A stretch of DNA of 64,000 bases from Cycas panzhihuaensis. Its lineage: Eukaryota; Cycadophyta. The notes beneath the pieces are model-generated. The model was not told the DNA's origin. It saw nothing but the letters and a program-made list of their open reading frames with translations, and ran no database searches. The DNA lies in NCBI GenBank assembly GCA_023213395.1, contig CM041465.1:144095741-144159740 (forward strand), in the 5' to 3' direction. The translations under genes and the position numbers were made by a program. Below, piece after piece: positions 1 through 11,773 of the stretch; position 1 is the first letter of the stretch; each line of letters begins with the position of its first letter.

Positions 1-332
1 CTAAAGTTTATTATATCTTATATCCTACCAAATTATACCCCTTATTCCATCAACCATTGTGAGGGAAGAGGAGGCACTAGTATCATGATTTTAAATCCCC
101 ATAGCTTTTAGATCCTTTATTCAAGTTTAAATCCTAATAATAGATATATTTGGGTCATATTATAATGTGAGAAGATAACACTAGGGGGTTTGAGTATATA
201 TGCACCCAACTCACCCCAAGAACTAGTACTCCTTTAGGAGTGATTAAGTGACAACCTCTATTTTATTTCCTAATACATATGTGGTAACTATAATATGATA
301 GAATTCCTTCATGATAACTTGGGTAGTAAACC
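1..332 (+). mobile_element. LINE X, 5' part (endonuclease region)
   Basis: This is a decayed non-LTR retrotransposon segment that continues at 3763 after an interruption by a younger LINE. One frame reads like the C-terminal half of an APE-type endonuclease: a GRGGTSI stretch near 68-88, IYAPNSP near 196-216 and a GNYNMIE-like stretch near 283-303. These match the usual spacing of the GRGG, YAPN and GDFNM blocks of plant L1 endonucleases. The D of GDFNM reads as N and stops interrupt the frame, so it is dead. The 5' end lies outside the window. Assignment rests on motif order only; confidence is moderate. Confidence 0.6.
318..332. repeat. Left target-site duplication of LINE Y
   Basis: The 15-bp sequence CTTGGGTAGTAAACC is repeated exactly at 3748-3762, directly after the poly-A tail. 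This marks the insertion of LINE Y and fixes its 5' truncation point at 333. Confidence 0.92.
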
Positions 333-369
333 TAACCTAAATGAAATTGAGAACAAGATCCAGGCTAAG

Positions 370-2235
370 GGTAGAACTATGACCTTGGATAAAGCAAAAA
401 TGGATCTAGTTGGAAACTTGGAAGAACTGCTTATTAGAGAAGAAATTCATTAGAGGCAAAAATCTAGAGCCATCTAGCTTGCTGAAGGGGATAAGAACAG
501 CATGTCCTTTCATATGACTACGGTTAAGCACAGAGCTAGTAATAGAATCAATGGCCTTCAAAGGGAAGATGGCTTGTTAGTGAATGGCACAGAAGACATA
601 AAAGATGTGGTGAGTGATTACTTTAAGGATGTTTTCTCTAAACCACAAGGTGAGGATAGGGAGACCCATGAGATGCTCCTAAGGTCCATTCCTTACTTGG
701 TCAACGAGGCTCAAAATGCTTTATCAACAGCTCCCTTCACCTAAGAAGAGGTTAACAAGGTTGTGTTTGGTATGAAGTGGGATAAAGCCCCTGCCCAGAC
801 GGTCCCCCCCCCCCCCCCTCGATTTCTTCTAAGATTTTTGGGATATAATAAAGGAAGATCTCATGGAAGCTTTGCACGAGTTCTACTACTTTCCTAGTAC
901 TGATTCCAAAAATGGAAGGAGCCAAGAGAATCGAGGATTGTCGTCCTATTAGTCTCTGCAATGTAAAATATAAGATCCTAGCTAAAGTGCTTGCTAATAG
1001 ACTGAAAGGGATCATCCCAAATATAATATCTCAGAACCAGGATGGCTTCGTGTGGGGAAGACATATCATTGATGATATTATAGTGGTTCATGAAACTCTA
1101 CATTCAGCTAAGGAGAGGAAGGAGCCTACTATGCTCATAAAATTTGACCTTTTGAAGGCTTTCAATAGAGTCTCTTGGGATTGTCTATTGGAGTGCTTAA
1201 ACACTTTTGGGTTTGGGGAGAAGTGGAGGACTTGGATGAAGTTGTGCATATCAAACCCATAATACTTTGTCATGGTCAATGGTTCTTCATCCAGGTTCTT
1301 TCTGGGCTACAGGGGTTTGAGATAGGGGGATCCTCTATCCCCCTTTCTCTTTATAATCCTGGTTGAACCGTTGGGCAGGACCATGGAGGCTGTTAAAAGA
1401 CAAGGACTTATTAGAGGGCTACATCCAACCTCAAGGGTGGAAAATATTGTGCACCACCAATTTATTGATGAGAACATATTCCTGGGGAAAGTTGCTATTA
1501 GAGAGACTTCTAGAATAAAGGACGAATTGAGAAGATATGAATTGGCCATGAATTAAAAGGTTAATCTAAGTAAAGGCATCATTTATTTCATAAATACCCC
1601 TGGACCTACACAAAGAAAGATTAGTGATATCTTGGAGATGGGTATTAAGAAGTTGCCTACTACATACCTTGGTATGCCCCTTTTCATGAGAAAGATGTCT
1701 AAGGACCTGTGGAACCCTCTTGTTGACTAGCTTCAAAAGAAGTTGGCTAGTTGGAAGGGTGCACTTCTTACCCAAGCTAGTAAGCTCCAGCTTGTGGCCT
1801 CTTCGTTACAAAGCATTCCAGTATATTGGATGTCTATCTTCAGAATTCTGACTAGAGTCTCCACTATTTTGGAGTCCATCCAGAAAAGATTTCTCTGGTG
1901 TGGGCTAGAAGTGAGGGAAAGACTCCATTTGGTAAATTAGATCAAGGTCTGTATGCTGAAATGTGCTGGGGGCTTAAACCTCAGAAGAACCCATATACTT
2001 AATTTAGCCCTAGCAACTAAGCTTGGGTGGAGACTTGTTAAAGGTTGTGAGGGCTTGTGGGGAAAAATTATATCTCATAAGTACTTACAAGGCAACTCCC
2101 TCCTTAAGAATATCATCCCTCCATCTAGCTTTGCTACTTGGAGGAGTATTCTCAGCACTAGGGTTTTAGTGAAAGATGGATTAAAGTGGAATTTGGGGGA
2201 TGGGAATTCTATAAATTTCTAGGAGGATGTATAGT
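370..2235 (+). pseudogene. LINE Y reverse transcriptase (ORF2, broken)
   Basis: The region reads as an L1-type reverse transcriptase. In order it shows the pre-RT block ending in LAEGDKNS (about 478-501), a DKAP block near 781, RPISLCN near 943, NRLKGIIP near 1000, a QDGFVWGRHI block near 1037, KFDLLKAF near 1141 and a damaged GDPLSP-like block near 1325. The catalytic FADD box is replaced by FIDE at 1461-1472. Later TYLGMPL (about 1660) and PVYWMSIF (about 1820) are the LINE thumb/connection blocks. Stops at 451, 475, 1938 and 2220 each fall where Trp is expected. Frame changes occur near the poly-C tract at 804-818. It was the enzyme for target-primed reverse transcription and is now a pseudogene. 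Confidence 0.9.
804..818 (+). repeat. Poly-C homopolymer tract (15 C)
   Basis: A run of 15 consecutive C lies in the LINE Y RT, at the point where a GPDG-FPP-like block is expected after DKAP. Expansion of a Pro/Gly-codon C run is the simple reading. It is also a likely sequencing or assembly weak spot. Confidence 0.9.
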
Positions 2236-2555
2236 GCAGTACAACAAGCTTAAAGGACTGTCCTGATTTAGCCCCCCTTTAGCCCCTTTGTGAGAGACTT
2301 TATGAAGTCCATGTAAAGAACTACTTAATTGGGGGCAGTAGAAGCAAGAGATGGAGGAATTTTGAGGAACTCAAGGGAGGGCCTTCCCTTCAAGTTGGGG
2401 TTGCTAAACTTCAAGATATTCTTAGTAAAAGTTATATACCCAAAATGAGTAGAGCAGACTCAATTGTCTAGCCCTCTTCTCAAAATGGGGAATACACAGC
2501 AAAACAAGGTTATCTTTATCTATGTTTTGAGAGAGGAGATCAGAGGAATGAGCTC

Positions 2556-2900
2556 TTGGACGGTGTTTGGAAACTGAATCTTACCCCCAAAATTATCATC
2601 TTTTCATGGATATGCCTTAGAAACATAATTCTAATGGTGGATAATCTTATGAGGAGGGGTTACCAACTAATAAATAGGTGCATCATGTGTTACTCCAAGC
2701 AGGAATATGTAGACCATATCTTTCGACGGTGTTCCTACTCTAGCAAGGTTTGGAGACTCCTATTAGATCTTTTTGAGGTGGAGTGGGTCCTCTCCGGGAA
2801 TATTGTTAATCAATGGAAATCATGGCATAGTTCATTTAAGAGAAAAGCCTTGGTCAATATATGGAAAAACTCTCTTTCAGTGTTGTCCTGGAATATATGG
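2556..2900 (+). pseudogene. LINE Y zf-RVT zinc-knuckle region
   Basis: Translation gives the zinc-binding region that follows RT in plant LINEs. WKLNLTPKII and ISWICLRNIIL-type text leads to CIMCYSKQEYVDHIFRRC (about 2679-2732), a C-x2-C-x7-H-x4-C arrangement. WNIWKERNRRIF (about 2890-2925) closes the block. It is the longest open stretch of the element (2556-3116) and ends at TAG 3114, where Trp of an HWFKINF junction is expected. Function in the family is template or RNP binding; this copy cannot be expressed with RT. Confidence 0.85.
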
Positions 2901-3116
2901 AAGGAAAGAAACAGAAGGATTTTTCGTGACAAACAGATGGACCCAAAGACTATATTTAATGTCATATACACAGAGATAAGGGAAAATATTAGAAGCCCTA
3001 AAGAGAATCGATTGGTGCCTACTAAAGACAAGATCCTTCACAAGTTGGGCACAAAGTTGAATATTAGGGAAGGGACCACAAGAACATGTCACTGGATCCC
3101 CCCTAAGGAACACTAG

Positions 3117-3595
3117 TTCAAAATAAACTTTAATGGCACTTCAAAAGGTAACCTTGGGGAAGCTAGTAGTGGTGGCATTTGCAGAGATGCCAAGGGAAGA
3201 TTCATCTGGGCCTTCGTTGATTACTATGATAAACAAACGAACCAATTCGCTAAGATGGAAGCCATGCTTAAAGCTGCGAACATGGCCCTCGAAGGGGGCC
3301 TTTCTAAGGTAATCATTGATGGGGATTCCCAGAATGTAATAAATCAATTAAAAGGCACTACATCTCCAGATTGGAGATTTCAATCGATGATTGAGAATGC
3401 TCAAGATGTTCCAAAGGATCTTGTGGATGTGTAGTTTCGACACACCTTTAGGGAAGGTAATAAGGTGGTCGACTTCCTAGCAAACTGGGGGGTTAAGAAT
3501 AGGAGATCTTTTGTTTGGAGGAAGGATTTACCTGAGGATCTTATGAGACTAGTTGAGTCTGAGAGTTCTCATGATAGCTAGCCATGGGACTTGTC
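3117..3595 (+). pseudogene. LINE Y C-terminal RNase H domain
   Basis: The element ends with an RNase H of the kind found at the C terminus of plant L1 ORF2. It begins with KINFNGTSKGN (about 3121), where the first catalytic Asp of the FDG(A/T)SKGNPG motif reads as Asn. GGDSQ-type text (IDGDSQNVI, about 3316-3342) carries the third acidic residue. FREGNKVVDFLAN (about 3447-3485) is the C-terminal block. Stops at 3114 and 3432 both fall at expected Trp positions. The domain removed RNA from cDNA hybrids. It is inactive by both stop codons and loss of the first Asp. Confidence 0.85.
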
Positions 3596-3747
3596 TTGAC
3601 ATCTTTACAACTAAAGAGTCTTTCCTTAGACCGTGGGGGTGTCACAGTCTCTCTTGTCTTGGATGCAAAGCACCTTTGATGTACTAGGTTGTGGGAGCCT
3701 TTTCAAACCCACACTTAATTTTATTTTACCTTATCAAAAAAAAAAAC

Positions 3748-3762
3748 CTTGGGTAGTAAACC
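3748..3762. repeat. Right target-site duplication of LINE Y
   Basis: This is the exact 15-bp copy of 318-332. It abuts the A-run at 3736-3746, as target-primed reverse transcription predicts. LINE X resumes after it. Confidence 0.92.
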
Positions 3763-4899
3763 CCTTTTTTGTAACCATACATAAAAGAGGGCTTCACTAT
3801 AATTTAATAATAAGATACACTTTATAACCTGAATGCCCTTCACAAGAATAGTTACTTTAAAGCATGGTAACTAGTCCAATATAAGAACCAAGTATGATCG
3901 AATTCTTAGTAGTCTAGATTAAGTAATGATCTCTACTAATAATACCTTTTAAGCATTTATTGAAAGGGGGAGACTAGAAAGGGTGTTAACAAATATTATC
4001 CTATCAAACCATCATCCCATTAAAGTTGTTCTCACATGGGAGGAGGATTAAAAACCTTATCCTAAATCTTACTTTAAGCTCAATGTCTCACACCTTGAGT
4101 CTAATTTTTTTCCTCAATTCAATCAGGATGGCTTAGCACTTATGCCCCATACCTAAAGGGAATAGGAACTCAATTATCTTGTGGGAGGAAGTGATCAACA
4201 TAACCACCACCTTCCATAAAGGTTATGGAAAATAAGTTGTTAGAGCCAAGAGAAGATCAAAGGTACATTTTTACTAAAAGCTTACTAGCTTGAGAGGAGA
4301 CTTAGAGAACAACCCCTTTAATGAATATCTTTATAAAGAAACAATAAGAGAATCTCAAGAACTTAAAATTATTAAGATTTATAAGGTAAATAAAGCACAT
4401 ATTTGAGTAAGGCTTTATTAGATTAAAGTTGGAGATCATTACTCTTAATTCAATTTTCACTCACTCATAAGAAAGTAAAAAGCACAAAAATTAGTTGCTT
4501 TAGTCTTTGTGCAAGGTGTAGTCTCAAATAATACTAAAATAGCAAAATCTACTATTAATTACAATCAAAAAAATATTTGCTTTATCTCTACCTAAGGTGA
4601 CTAGAAATGAAGCACTAGAAAAGTGCAAGTTGGTTAACCCATATAAGATTAAGACTACCCAAAAAGTTTAATGTGATGCCCTAATGAACTTGGAAGAGCT
4701 TAAAAATTTGCTCAAGGATATAGTTAAGGAAAAAGTCCTAAGCTTAAATGGCTTCCTATGTGAATTTTACCCTACCACATGGGAATATATGAGGCTAGTT
4801 CTTCTTAAGGTCTTTTAAGAGGCCTTCATGTATAACTCATCGTGGATAATCATTAACCAAGGTGTTATTAAACTAATCCCTAAAGGAAGAGACCTAAAA

Positions 4900-5340
4900 C
4901 ATATTTTAAATTAATGACTAATAACTCTACTTAATATATCTTGTAAGATTCTTCCAAGGGCCTTAGTTAGAAGGATAAAATATCTACTCTCAAAAGTGAT
5001 GAGGCCTAAAAAGATTGGCTTCATCAAAGGTCAATTTATACTATATAGTATTATCACAATATCAAAAGGGATGGAATGTGTGAGATCCTCCAAACAATAT
5101 GCTTTGTTTACAAATCTTGATTTTGAGAAACCATATGATGGGGTAGAATGGGATTTTATTCTCTTAATACTAGAGTTGCTCAAGTTTGGAGGCAAATTCA
5201 TTAAGTAGGTTATAATGCTCTTTATCGATGCTTTTATTACAATTTTTGTAAATGGAAATTTATCTTGACCAATAACTCTCATCACATCCATTAGGCAAGG
5301 TTGCATGTTAATTCCCTCTTATTTGTGTTAACTATAGGTG
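4900..5340 (+). pseudogene. LINE X reverse transcriptase fragment
   Basis: The best stretch (4996-5208) reads MRPKKIGFIKGQFILYSI followed by LFTNLDFEKPYDGVEWDFIL. This matches the Q-x-GFVxGRxI block and the LDFEKAYDxVxWxF block (RT domain with its catalytic Asp) of plant LINE RTs. Upstream (about 4915-4985) an LLNISCKILPRALVRRIKY stretch matches the N-x-x-YKIxAKxLxxRL block. Downstream (about 5245-5310) GNLS-PITL-SIRQGCMLIP matches the GxPxxxFxxxRGLRQGDPLSP block with gaps. It is a pseudogene. Confidence 0.78.
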
Positions 5341-6639
5341 TTCTATGTTATCTCTTATAGGTAAAAGCACATGAAGAAAGTTATAAGGGATTTCTTTTTC
5401 AGGACCAAAATAGAAATAGATTATTAATATACATTTTGTAAATGATTCTTTTCTTATAATTAAGGCTTCAAGGAATAATTTCTCTTAAGCTCTTAATGTA
5501 GTGCATACTTTCTATGATGCATTTGGTTCCAATGTGTATTAGGGAATAACTATTTGTTACTCTAACACATTAAGAACTTAGAGGAAGACTTGTATCTAGT
5601 TGAATGGATATGGATCTAACGTAGCAAGATCTTTAAATCCTTAGGTATCCCCTTTAGCTTTAGAATTTTCTTATTAGAAATGTGAAATTATATATTGAGC
5701 AAAATTGAGAATAAATTATCTACTTTAAATTCCAAGCTCCTTAGCCTTGTTAAAAGGTACCAAGTTTACCTTAAAGTCTTAGTTCTAACTCATGTTTATT
5801 ATTCCTCTTAATAGGTGTTATTGAATGCAACTTATGATAAGTTATTCAAAATCTTAATATCCTTTATATAGGTTAATAAAGAAAATTAGAAAGGCTTTTA
5901 GCTAGGTGAAATGGGATAGATGTTGTCTTCCCAAAGATTAAAGAGGGTTAGGCTTCATTAACATTAAGTTATAAGGGTAAGCTCTATGTGTGAAGTGACT
6001 AGTTAAAATAGTGGATAAGGAAGAAAATTAAAATTTTCTAGTTAGAAATAATATTTCACTTGTCATATCATATGGATTTTTCAACATCCACCTAAATATA
6101 CACTAGATTCTCCTAGCCCTAGTTATTCTAAAAATAATATCCATATCCTTATTTCAATCAATTTGGAAAGCTTTGAAAAAGTATAAAAAATACCTGTTGT
6201 GGCAGGGAGATGAGCCATGTAAAAGGTTGTTCCTATATGACCACTTGATACAGTGATCACCTTTAATACATCAAGATGGAAAATACCTTGGTAAATGTAC
6301 ATGGTTTGAGGTGAGGTGCTTCATTCAAAATAGATTGAATAGAGTATGGTAATTATATGATAAGACTCAAGAGCGATAAAGAAGTTGGATGAATACTTAT
6401 AATCTCTTCAACCTTAAAAGTTTTGATGAGTTCATAATCAAAGAGATTTTGAATATCTATCCAATGGCATAGATACTTAATCTCTCCATGTCTAGAGGGA
6501 TAAAATGGTAGCATGATTAGGCATGGGCCAAAGCAAAGCTATTTAAAATCTTATTAACTTCTCATGTATATAAAGTCCTATAATAAGATATTGAGGTAGC
6601 AAGACATTTAAATCATATTTAGAAGATCAAATGCCCTAA

Positions 6640-6870
6640 GGTCATGCAGTAACAAAGATTCTGTCGATTATGGTATGCTCCCATGGAGCCTAAATGTGCA
6701 TTCTTGGGGTGGTCTATTATGCGTAATAATCTAACTATCAAATTTAGGTTGTCCAAGCTAGACCACATGGACACCTCCTATATTTTTAATGGTCATCTTA
6801 AAACTATTAAGCACCTCTTCTAGTAGTGTTCACTTATAAAATCAACCTCAAATTATATCAAACAATTTAT
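6640..6870 (+). pseudogene. LINE X zinc-knuckle fragment
   Basis: One frame gives LWYAPMEPKCAFLGW followed by MRNNLTIKFRLSKLDHMD and a KTIKHLF block. This has the shape of the post-RT region of plant LINEs (W..P.K...F.W....LT...L) with the Cys/His ligands mostly lost. Assignment rests on its place downstream of the RT and on motif spacing. Confidence 0.5.
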
Positions 6871-6960
6871 ATAGGCAATTATGTAAGATAATTTTGGCTA
6901 GAACACAACACTCTCTAGGGATATAGGCTCATTTTTAAGAACCTTCCACCTAGCCTAGGC

Positions 6961-7600
<640 letters not shown>

Positions 7601-8499
7601 GATATATATAGATATATAAATATATATAACTCCCATAGGGGGTGTTTTTAGTTTTTAGTATATTACCTAGAGGGGTAAAGGGGATAACATTCTTTCCTCT
7701 CTTTTTTATTGATTAGAAGTAATTTTTTCAATTAATAAAAAGTATTATTTATAGTAATTAAAATAAAATTACATCATGGTTATATTCCTAGGGTTATCTT
7801 TAGTTGTATTAAACTTGGGCCATTCCATAAAAGCCCCAAGAACGCTTGTAAAAGTCATGAAAACCAAGAATAACCAAAAGCCAAAAAGCTAATAGCAAAA
7901 GTAAGAAAGCCAAAAGATCCAAACCTAATAAAAAAACATAAATAAATGAGCATATTTTATACATGGTTTTTATTATAAAATCATGGAATTCTAAGCCTAC
8001 TATATTTTTTACCGCTAGTAGGTTTTAAAAAAGAGGCAAATCAAAGTTTTAAAAGTTAAGGGTTACTAGATTTTTACTATTTTTTTTCACATTAAAAGAT
8101 AGTTGAAAAATCAATCAAGCACTACAAAAATTTCTTTGATACTATAAAAACTATTATAATGGCATAAAAGAATTTCATAGTACCATAATAATTCTCATGT
8201 TGCCTAACCAAGCTTTATAGCATGCCACTATAAAAATGTGAATTAAAGTAGAAAATGACTTAAATACTAGTGAAAATTTACAAAAAGAGAAAATAGTTAT
8301 TGGGAGGATGAGATAGCTATTGTCAAGGAGTAGATGCCCTTAGTCATTACATGGTTGATCATTTATTTTCCAATCATTAGTGTCATATAAAATAAGGATC
8401 AAAGTATAAGTTTACCACATGAAAATTAAACTACATCAACTAGAGCAAACAGGAGACAAAAAATAATACATGGTTTCCAAAGAGGCCCAAAATTTTAGA
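7601..8499. other. Unassigned AT-rich DNA
   Basis: No coding frame, LTR pair or structural RNA is recognisable. It precedes the first readable part of gypsy A and may contain that element's lost 5' half. Confidence 0.4.
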
Positions 8500-9290
8500 A
8501 ACACTATTTTTTAGTAAGACTATGGAAGAACACTTAATACACTCAAGGAAGGTATTTGAGGTGTTCTTCAAAGAGAAATTATTTGCAAACTTGAAGAAAT
8601 TTAGGCTCATATAGAAAATCTTAGTATTTTGGGTTTGTTATTTTGCAAGTTAGATTACTAATAGATAAAAATAACATAAGGGTAATTGTTAAGTGGCTTA
8701 CTCCATGGAGTATCATAGAGATAAGGAGCTTTCATGGTTTAGCTATCATTTACAAGAAGTTCATTAGGAATTTTAGTAGTATCATTTCACAACTAATATA
8801 ATACATGTAGAGAAATAAGCTTATTTAAGCAAAGGCAGCATAATACAACTTCCAGCTACTAAAGAATGATGTAACAAAGACATATGTTTTAGCATTATCA
8901 AAATTTACCAAGGTATTTAAGGTTGATTATAATGTCTTATATGTGGTTACTTGAGTTGTATTAAGTCAAGCAAGAAGGACAATAACATATTACAATAAGA
9001 AGTTAGATGAGATGAGGAAAAGTACTTCACATGATATACAATTTTATGTTATTATACAAGCATTGGGGTATTATCTTATACCCGAGGAGTTTATCTTACT
9101 TATAAATAATCAAGCCTTAAGGTACATAAATACATAAAAGAAGTTAATTACAAGACATGTAAACTGGATGTTATATTTAAAAGGCTTTACTTTTATCTAG
9201 AAGCATAAGTCAAGAAAATAGAATCAAGTTGATAATGCCTTGAGTAGGAGGGCAGCATTATTAACAATAATGGTGAGAAAAATGTTTAGA
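8500..9290 (+). pseudogene. Gypsy A RT C-terminus and RNase H
   Basis: SKTMEEHLIHSRKVF and LFANLKKF are the post-YxDD blocks of a Ty3/gypsy RT. IRSFHGLAI and FIRNFSSI (about 8720-8790) are the connection blocks (R-x-FxGLxxxYRxF-x-x-F). RNase H text follows: QFYVIIQALGYYLIPEEF (about 9040-9095), a LINNQALRYINT block, LITRHVNWM, and DNALSRRA at about 9233. The open frame after this (9240-9539) continues into the RH-INT linker. Stops are frequent. The enzyme once copied the element RNA and degraded the template. Confidence 0.82.
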
Positions 9291-9734
9291 TTTGAGGTTT
9301 TAATAGATTTATATAATACTAACCTAGATTTTAGAAAGGTTATAGGACATTGCAAGAATCCATTAATTGATATTAATTGGTCCATATATTATGACTATTT
9401 TATATCGGATCGATATATATTTAGGAGAAAGTTATTATGCTTTTTGGTTAGGTCCATGAGCGATAATATTATGAGGGAAGTATATAGTAGAGGTCTTAAA
9501 AGACACTTTAACAAAAACAAGACAATAACCTTAATGTAAGAGAAATGTTATTAGCTAAAGATGAAGTAAGATATAGTAAAGTATATGGCAAGATGTAAGG
9601 TCTAGTAAATAGCCAAGGGACATATACAAAATATTAAGATTATACATGCTACTACTAGTGCCAAAAGGATTATAGATATATTTAAGCATGGACCTTATAT
9701 CAAGGTTGTTAAATACATAACAACATACTGATTT

Positions 9735-9884
9735 TATATTTGTTATGATAAATATATTTTCTAAGATGGGTCATTTCATTGCATGTAAAAAGACTAGGGA
9801 TACCACAAGAGTAACATATTTGTTCTTTAAGGAAGACGTTACATTGCATAGAATATCAAAGACTATTACTTTAAATAGGGATGA
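9735..9884 (+). pseudogene. Gypsy A integrase core, N-terminal piece
   Basis: The frame from about 9745 reads INIFSKMGHFIACKKT and TYLFFKEDVTLHRI, the D(R)FSKMAHFIPC and LFFxExVxLHG blocks of a gypsy integrase. It stops inside the SDRD block because gypsy B inserted there. The remainder (DKFFSYFYRMLWK) continues after 23221, which proves the two pieces were one gene. Confidence 0.85.
9880..9884. repeat. Left target-site duplication of gypsy B
   Basis: gatga here is repeated at 23217-23221. The split integrase frame of gypsy A joins across these two copies. Confidence 0.85.
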
Positions 9885-10273
9885 TGGAGCATGTCTTCCC
9901 AACAATTCTCCTTACATACTAAACTAACAATGGAAAATAAAGAAAGCAAAAGTGACACTTTTATTAAATTATAAAGCAATTTATAAAGAATGAACTTATA
10001 ATGAACCTAATGGACTCCAAAATGAGTATTAAGGTACAACATCTCAAGGGATCAAAATACATAACAACCTATTACTATAATTTATAAGCCTTAAATAGAC
10101 AAAAGAGGGCCTTTCTCTAAATAATTCTATTGGTAATCCAATTAACCTTATATTTCATAAGAGGCCTTAATAGCTTGTGCATAAAGTTTAATGGTTCATA
10201 CTAACACTTAACCACCTAGTGGTTTACCACTTGCTAGTGCTCTATTGTACTAATAAGATGTGGTCATGTAGTA
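9885..10273 (-). repeat. Gypsy B 3' LTR (left)
   Basis: It matches 22817-23216 along its length, including a long block near 9950-10180 around the TTTTATTAAATTATAAAG motif. On the plus strand it starts TGGAGCATG and ends CATGTAGTA, so the outer dinucleotide CA has become TA. A C-run just outside (10278-10283) is the complement of the polypurine tract. Confidence 0.9.
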
Positions 10274-10290
10274 GGTTCCCCCCTAACAAG
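10274..10290 (-). promoter_or_regulatory. Gypsy B polypurine tract
   Basis: On the minus strand this reads as a G-rich run (GTTAGGGGGGAACC) directly before the 3' LTR. That is the normal place for plus-strand priming in LTR retrotransposons. Confidence 0.7.
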
Positions 10291-10839
10291 CTAACTCCTT
10301 AAAGCATTGGAGATGAGGGTGCTACCTAAAAAACTTATCTAACTCCAAAATTATTTCTTCTATATCACAATTGACTCATTGTACCAAATGCTTAGAGATG
10401 GTTCAATTCTGAAGATAATGTTGATGGTTGGAAATGATACAATCTAGGGAATGGTGAGGATTTACTTTTCATTAAGAATGAGAAGGGTGGTATGAGGAAT
10501 AATGTTTTTTCCCAGGTACTTTTTTAGGAAAAAGACATGGAAAACATTATGGATTCTAATATCTCAGGGAAGTTCAAGGGCTTATGCAACTTCATCAATT
10601 TTTTGAAGGACTTTATATGGACCATAATAATACGGGATTAACTTATGACTTTTGTGGGACTTGAGAGAGTATTATTTATAAAGTTGGAGATGGAGGAATA
10701 CTAGATCACTAATGGTAAATGAACAATTAGAATGGTGGCAGTTGGTGAGTTACTCCATATAATTCTACATATTAGCTAGGTTTTACTTAAGGTTATGAAG
10801 AATCAGGTCCATCTCCTGAAGCTTTTATTGGGTTGTGGT

Positions 10840-11560
10840 TGTTTAGAGATTAGTGGTTAATGTATGATGGGATGAGGTGTGATATCCATATAAAACCAAA
10901 AATAGGATCATACCTATGGCTAAATGATGCAATGAGTTATACCAATATTCCATTAATAATAGCCATGAAGCCCACTTAGCTTGATGATCTGAAGAAAAAT
11001 AATGCATGTAAGTTTCAAAGGTTTTATTTAAAACATTAGACTGACCATCAATTTGATAATGGTATATTATGCTCATATTAAATAAGGCTCCTACTGCTTG
11101 AAAGAGATTCTACCAAAAATAGCTAGTAAATATAGTTAAGGGAAAAGATAATTTGGATATAGAGATCAATGAGAAGGGATGATTTACAGAAAATATGAAT
11201 AGAAATAAAATGTGCATATTTGGTTATTGTATCGGTGACCACCTAGATTGAGTCAAATCCAACAAATGTAAGTAAACCCATGATAAAATCCATGGATATA
11301 TCTTGCCAGTTACCCTCAAGGATGTGTAGGGTTTGAAGAAGACCTGGTAAGGCCTTAGCATCTACTTTGTTTCTTTGGTAAATATCACATTCTAATATAA
11401 ATATAAGGATAGTGGACTTTATATAGGGCTAAAAGAAATATGCATAAATATAATGATACATCTTATCAAATCCTGAGTGGCCTTCCAATGGAGTGGAATG
11501 ATACTTTATTAAAATATGAGAGAAGAAAAAGAAGGTTGGATGGACAATGATACAACTTTA
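10840..11560 (-). pseudogene. Gypsy B integrase
   Basis: Read on the minus strand: a HSTPLEGHSGFDKMYH-like zinc-finger block (about 11520-11470), NWQDISMDFIMGL (about 11320-11280) carrying the first catalytic Asp, a VTDTITKYAHFI block, and then the open stretch 11076-10843. That stretch reads YHYQIDGQSNVLNKTFETYM and WASWLLLMEYWYN, the YHPQTDGQTEVVN and WxxWLPxAEFWYN blocks. The Glu of QTE reads as Ser, so the active site is broken. Frameshifts separate the pieces. Confidence 0.82.
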
Positions 11561-11773
11561 AAACAATAAATAGGTATTGTATATTTACCATCCTTTTTAG
11601 TTATGAGCTTTATCAATCCATTTAGAATAGTCAAGTTGTTCCTTATTTTTGGCATCCAACTATTCCAGCCATTCAAGGTGAGGTCTTGAGATGGTATGAA
11701 TAATAAGATCAAGGGTAGTGGAATCAAACTGAAGGCAAGAAAGGCCATCTAAAATAATATTATCCTCACCCTT
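11561..11773 (-). pseudogene. Gypsy B RNase H-integrase linker
   Basis: Minus-strand text begins GEDNIILDGLSCL (about 11762-11725), the G-x-DNxVADALSR end of RNase H. The copia C insertion lies immediately before it, and the matching upstream half (WIDYL, then VFDF) is at 16250-16290. The open stretch 11748-11509 is therefore gypsy protein, not an independent gene. Confidence 0.8.

Larger units (their letters stand above)
333..3747 (+). mobile_element. LINE Y, 5'-truncated L1-type non-LTR retrotransposon
   Basis: This plus-strand plant L1-type LINE begins inside ORF2 between endonuclease and RT, so it is 5'-truncated as is usual after incomplete reverse transcription. It contains RT, a C-terminal zinc-knuckle region and an RNase H domain, and ends in a run of 11 A at 3736-3746. 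A 15-bp direct repeat flanks it at 318-332 and 3748-3762, the expected target-site duplication. Many in-frame stops sit where Trp or Gln is expected (for example TAG at 451, 475, 1938, 2220, 3114 and 3432), so the copy is inactive. It inserted into the older LINE X in the same orientation. Confidence 0.92.
3763..6960 (+). mobile_element. LINE X, 3' part (older, very decayed)
   Basis: This is the continuation of the LINE disrupted by LINE Y. Around 3890-4110 the frame gives ILSNHHPIKVV text like the LSDHxPI end of an APE endonuclease. From about 4900 RT blocks appear (see separate entry), and at about 6640-6860 a zinc-knuckle block. AT content is high and stops are dense in every frame, so it is clearly older than LINE Y. 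I could not place its 3' end; no poly-A tail is visible before the microsatellite at 7487. Confidence 0.7.
8500..9884 (+). mobile_element. Ty3/gypsy A, left part (RT end to integrase start)
   Basis: This is a plus-strand gypsy relic cut in two by gypsy B, which inserted after 9884. The readable part starts at the end of RT (FSKTMEEHLIHSRKVF, about 8508-8560) and runs through RNase H into the integrase core (FSKMGHFIACKKT near 9755). The integrase resumes at 23222. The 5-bp sequence gatga at 9880-9884 is repeated at 23217-23221 and is the target duplication made by gypsy B. I see neither LTR of element A, so its 5' end and termini are unknown. Confidence 0.82.
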
